Below are positions 18,129-21,087 of a DNA stretch of 21,087 bases, piece by piece. The position numbers were made by a program, and so were the translations under genes. The notes under the pieces were generated by a model that saw only the letters and a program-made list of their open reading frames with translations, searched no databases and was not told the DNA's origin. This DNA is from Selaginella kraussiana (lineage: Eukaryota; Streptophyta; Lycopodiopsida; Selaginellales; Selaginellaceae). Position 1 is the stretch's first letter, and the number at the start of each line of letters is the position of its first letter. The DNA lies in contig LDJE01098796.1 of assembly GCA_001021135.1 (NCBI GenBank), positions 1 through 21,087 on the forward strand, given 5' to 3'.

Positions 18129-20087
18129 ATGGGGGACAGTCCCACACGCAAAGATTTTCTTCACTTGATCACATCCTGTAGGAGTCTGCAGGCGGCCAAG
18201 GATGCACATGCTCGTGTTCCTCGAGCATTTCTCAATGACACTTACTTTTGCAACATGGTGCTTCGAATGTACAGCAACTGTGGTAGCCCAGAGCTTGCTC
18301 GCTGTGTATTTAACTCAATGGAAAACATAAGAAACACCTACACCTACGCCTCCATGATCCTCGGCTATGCACAACATGGGCTACTCGAAGATGCTAAACT
18401 CATCTTTAATGCAATGCCCCATTGCGATCTTGCAACATGCACCGCACTGCTAGGTGCATATGCCCAACACGGGCATCTGGAAACAGCCAGGGATGTATTC
18501 GAAGGCATGAAGCTACGGGACGTAGCTTCGTGGAATTCCATGCTGTCTGCGTATTCCAAAGCTGGCGAGATACATCACGCAAGTGAAATATTTCGCCGAA
18601 TGCCCGCGAGAAACACCATATCGTTCACAGCTGTCCAGATTGCATATGCCCATTCTGGGCATCTAGAGCAGGCTAAGGTTCTATTCGATGCAATGCCGGA
18701 ACGGGACCTCATATCGTGGAATGGAATGCTAGACGTTTACTCAAAGGCCGGGAAACTGGAGAAAGCAAGGAGTATTTTCTATGAAATGCCCGAACACGAG
18801 GTTCTATCTTGGACCTCCATGCTAACTGCATTTGCCGAAACTGGCCATTTGGAGGAGGCGAAGAAAGTCTTTGATGGGATGCGTGAAAGAGACATTGTTT
18901 CATGGACGGCCATCTTGATGGGGTACTCCGAAGCTGGATTTGTTGAGGAAGCAAAACGTACATTTGATAGCATGCATGAAAGGGACATTGTCTCAGTCAC
19001 AGCTATGTTAACTGCATATGCCCAAAACGGTCATCTTCAAGAAGCCAGGCGTTTCTTTGATGAAATGCCCGGTTGGAACTCCATGGCTTGCAGTGCCATG
19101 ATCACAGCATATAGCCACGCAGGGAAACCCTTGGAGGCACAAGCAGTCTTTGATAAAATCCCGGATCGGTCCTTATTTACATGGACAGCCTTGCTTGTTG
19201 CATACGCTCAGAACGGGCATATCAAAGAAGCCAAGGAGGTTTTTGACAAAATGCCGGAGACGAGCGTTGTTTCATGGACGGCCTTGCTCTCTGCTTATTC
19301 AGTCACGGGAAATATAGAAGAGGCTAAGCATGTGTTTGACTGCATGCCTGAAAGAAACATAGTCTCCTGGACTGCTCTCGTAAGTGCAATTTCACAAAAT
19401 GGGTATTTACAGGAAGCGGAAGACGTTTTTCAGCAAATGCCGGAACCTAACGTTATTGCCTCAAATGCCTTAGTTTCTGCATATGCTCACAATCGACATC
19501 TGCACAAGTCCGTGCAGGTGTTTCACGGTCTGGACCAGAAGAATGTTTCTAGTTGGAATGGAATAATGGCTGCTTATGCCCAAAACGGAATCATATCGGA
19601 GGCTAGGAAAGTTTTTGATAGAATGCCGGAGCAGGATTCCTTCACTTGGAGTGGGATGGTTTCTGCATATGCCAGAAACGGGCATTCCAGTGAAGCTTTG
19701 GACCTGTTTGAAAGTGTTGGCATGTCGAACTCGATGGACGAGACGGGGTTTATGGGGGTTTTACTAGCCTTGAACCACAAAGGTGAGGTTTCCCGCGGTA
19801 GAAGCTGCTTCATTTCTATGACTATGGATTATGGATTAACACCAGGAAAACAACATTACGGATGTATGATTGACTTGCTTAGTAGAAGCGGGTATTTAGA
19901 AGATGCTGAAGACCTCATTGATAATATGCCTTTTGTACCTGATGCAGACGACTGGAAGTGTTTCCTTGGGGCCTGTAGAGATGTTAAAAAGGGTGTGATG
20001 GCCACAAAGAACATGTTAGATCTGGATGTAGAAAATGGGGCTCCATATGTTTTCCTTTCCAACATATACCCCCAAAACGTGAAATGA
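18129..20087 (+). CDS. PLS-class PPR protein with a long S-repeat array and a shortened E region
   Basis: Intronless gene for 652 residues from ATG 18129. After an N-terminal lead (KDFLHLITSCRSLQAAKDAHA) there are about 15 consecutive pentatricopeptide repeats of almost exactly 31 residues (S/SS type; typical unit VVSWTALLSAYSVTGNIEEA then KHVFDCMPERN), then an L2-like and an S2-like motif (GKQHYGCMIDLLSRSGYLED) and the first part of an E motif (DDWKCFLGACRD, APYVFLSNIY), where the frame stops. PPR proteins bind organellar RNA, one repeat per base; members with E and DYW domains guide C-to-U editing. Neither the E+ part nor a DYW domain follows in any frame that I can see, so it would need a partner in trans or have another RNA role. 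No obvious targeting peptide precedes the repeats. Its start is 66 bases after the Pin2-like stop. Confidence 0.9.
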   Translation: MGDSPTRKDFLHLITSCRSLQAAKDAHARVPRAFLNDTYFCNMVLRMYSNCGSPELARCVFNSMENIRNTYTYASMILGYAQHGLLEDAKLIFNAMPHCDLATCTALLGAYAQHGHLETARDVFEGMKLRDVASWNSMLSAYSKAGEIHHASEIFRRMPARNTISFTAVQIAYAHSGHLEQAKVLFDAMPERDLISWNGMLDVYSKAGKLEKARSIFYEMPEHEVLSWTSMLTAFAETGHLEEAKKVFDGMRERDIVSWTAILMGYSEAGFVEEAKRTFDSMHERDIVSVTAMLTAYAQNGHLQEARRFFDEMPGWNSMACSAMITAYSHAGKPLEAQAVFDKIPDRSLFTWTALLVAYAQNGHIKEAKEVFDKMPETSVVSWTALLSAYSVTGNIEEAKHVFDCMPERNIVSWTALVSAISQNGYLQEAEDVFQQMPEPNVIASNALVSAYAHNRHLHKSVQVFHGLDQKNVSSWNGIMAAYAQNGIISEARKVFDRMPEQDSFTWSGMVSAYARNGHSSEALDLFESVGMSNSMDETGFMGVLLALNHKGEVSRGRSCFISMTMDYGLTPGKQHYGCMIDLLSRSGYLEDAEDLIDNMPFVPDADDWKCFLGACRDVKKGVMATKNMLDLDVENGAPYVFLSNIYPQNVK

Positions 20088-20659
20088 ATGGGAGGCATAT
20101 TCGTATATACCCCATGCCATTCCGCTCGCGTTCATTACGAAGTCAAGCAAGAACCTCGTGGGAAGGTATATTTGTATGCATTACAAGGGAATGTGTCGAT
20201 GAAGACAAGAAACGATAAACGTGTAACCATGCACTAGCTGGTACACACCATGGTTGCCACTCTGCTTGGATACCTGAAAATAAAAAGGCAGGTTGCTTTA
20301 ATCAACATTATTTTACTGGTTACCACTTTCAAGTGGTAACCATCCTTCAGGATGCCTTGCCATGGTGACTCATTGACAGACATTGAACAACATTCTACAC
20401 ACCTCCGAACACGTTTTCTCGGCTCGTTGTAGAAACTGACTGGTTTAATGTCCCTTCGAAACGTTCAGAATGGGTTCACCAGTCTCGACCAGCACAGTAC
20501 TGAAAGTCTATATACATCTAGGCTAATAATGATATTATTGATGTGTTTCATTGCTGGGCAAGTACATTAAGCAAAAGTTATATCGCTCAGGAATCTCTAA
20601 TCCATTTGATGCAATGCAAGAACAGGATGGACATCTACGCGAAGGTTAAGAAACTAGAG
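20088..20659. other. 3' flank of the PPR gene
   Basis: No gene seen. Around 20315-20345 the segment ttaccactttcaagtggtaa is a short hairpin-like inverted repeat (ttaccactt / aagtggtaa). The region separates the PPR gene from its decayed copy. Confidence 0.4.
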
Positions 20660-21087
20660 CAAATAGTGCTTTCTAAAAAATGCCCGATCACGGGCTTCGA
20701 TCTTGGAACTACATGCTACTGCTAAAAACTGGGCATTTGGAAGAGCCTACGATCTTGATAGAAGCTGCAAAGGCAAAGCATATGTTTAATGGCCTGCCCA
20801 AAATGGGCACTTAAAGAGCTTCTTTGATGAAATGCCTGCTTGGAACTCCATGGCCTGGAGTGACATGACCAGAGGAAAAGCACGCAGGAAACCATTGTTC
20901 CCAATTGGTCCTTGTTTACATGGACAACCTTTCTTGTTGCTTATCAAGGAAGGTGTTTCGGTCTTGCTCTCTGCTTAATTAGTCACGACCAATATAAAGG
21001 AGGCTAACCTGAACTCCTGGACTGCTCTCGTAAGTGCGTTTTTTCAAAAAGAGATTACAGGAGACGTAAGTGTTTCCAGGAAATGCC
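20660..21087 (+). pseudogene. Decayed partial copy of the PPR gene
   Basis: Pieces of the neighbouring PPR gene recur in order but with deletions and stops. ttcgatcttgg and gggcatttggaagagcc resemble 18424-18488. cttctttgatgaaatgcctg and ttggaactccatggcctg resemble 19052-19090. ggtccttgtttacatggaca, tcttgctctctgctta.t.agtcacg and ctcctggactgctctcgtaa resemble 19168-19385. Whole repeats are missing and the frame is broken in several places. The copy runs off the window end. It probably arose by tandem duplication; identity over the kept blocks is high, so it is not very old. Confidence 0.8.

Noticed and set aside
20088-20260. Continuation of the PPR gene into E+/DYW domains
   Set aside because: Reading all forward frames after the stop shows none of the expected E+ or DYW motifs (no HSE or CxxC-type zinc residues).

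Overview
The window reads as nuclear DNA of a vascular plant, most likely a lycophyte close to Selaginella. The reasons are many short introns (about 45-110 nt), plant-type genes (an EAF1 chromatin scaffold, SEC23, a PLS-class PPR protein made almost only of 31-residue S repeats), TTTAGGG-type telomere-like words in introns, and tight gene spacing. The species call is inference; no search was run.

Layout: 1-1.7 kb is non-coding and holds a diverged inverted copy of the leader of the next gene. 1.7-8.7 kb (+) is a gene of about 21 coding exons for an EAF1/VID21-like HSA+SANT scaffold of NuA4-type histone acetyltransferase complexes (about 1590 residues by my splicing model). 8.7-10.2 kb is mostly empty, with a few exon-like scraps. 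10.2-10.6 kb (-) is a three-exon gene for a small secreted protein with two six-cysteine repeats (CRP-A). 11.5-14.0 kb (+) is SEC23 (two exons, 771 residues). 14.0-16.3 kb is a gap holding a relic of a third CRP copy. 16.3-16.7 kb (-) is CRP-B, a close duplicate of CRP-A. 17.75-18.06 kb (+) is a two-exon gene for an 85-residue secreted protein that fits a one-domain potato type II (Pin2, MEROPS I20) proteinase inhibitor. Only 66 nt later, 18.1-20.1 kb (+), is an intronless PPR gene of 652 residues that stops inside the E region. 20.66 kb to the window end is a decayed second copy of PPR sequence.

Two housekeeping genes (EAF1, SEC23) are thus interleaved with a small set of fast-changing accessory genes: secreted Cys-rich proteins, a proteinase inhibitor and an organellar RNA-binding PPR protein. 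The most unusual items are the CRP family, in which a whole exon-plus-intron module has been duplicated to make a two-domain protein and the whole gene then copied to both sides of SEC23; the Pin2-like inhibitor with its duplicated promoter; the inverted and tandemly repeated mini-exon leader of EAF1; a 27-bp minisatellite inside an EAF1 intron; and telomere-like words in many introns. I saw no rRNA, tRNA, CRISPR array or virus-like element.
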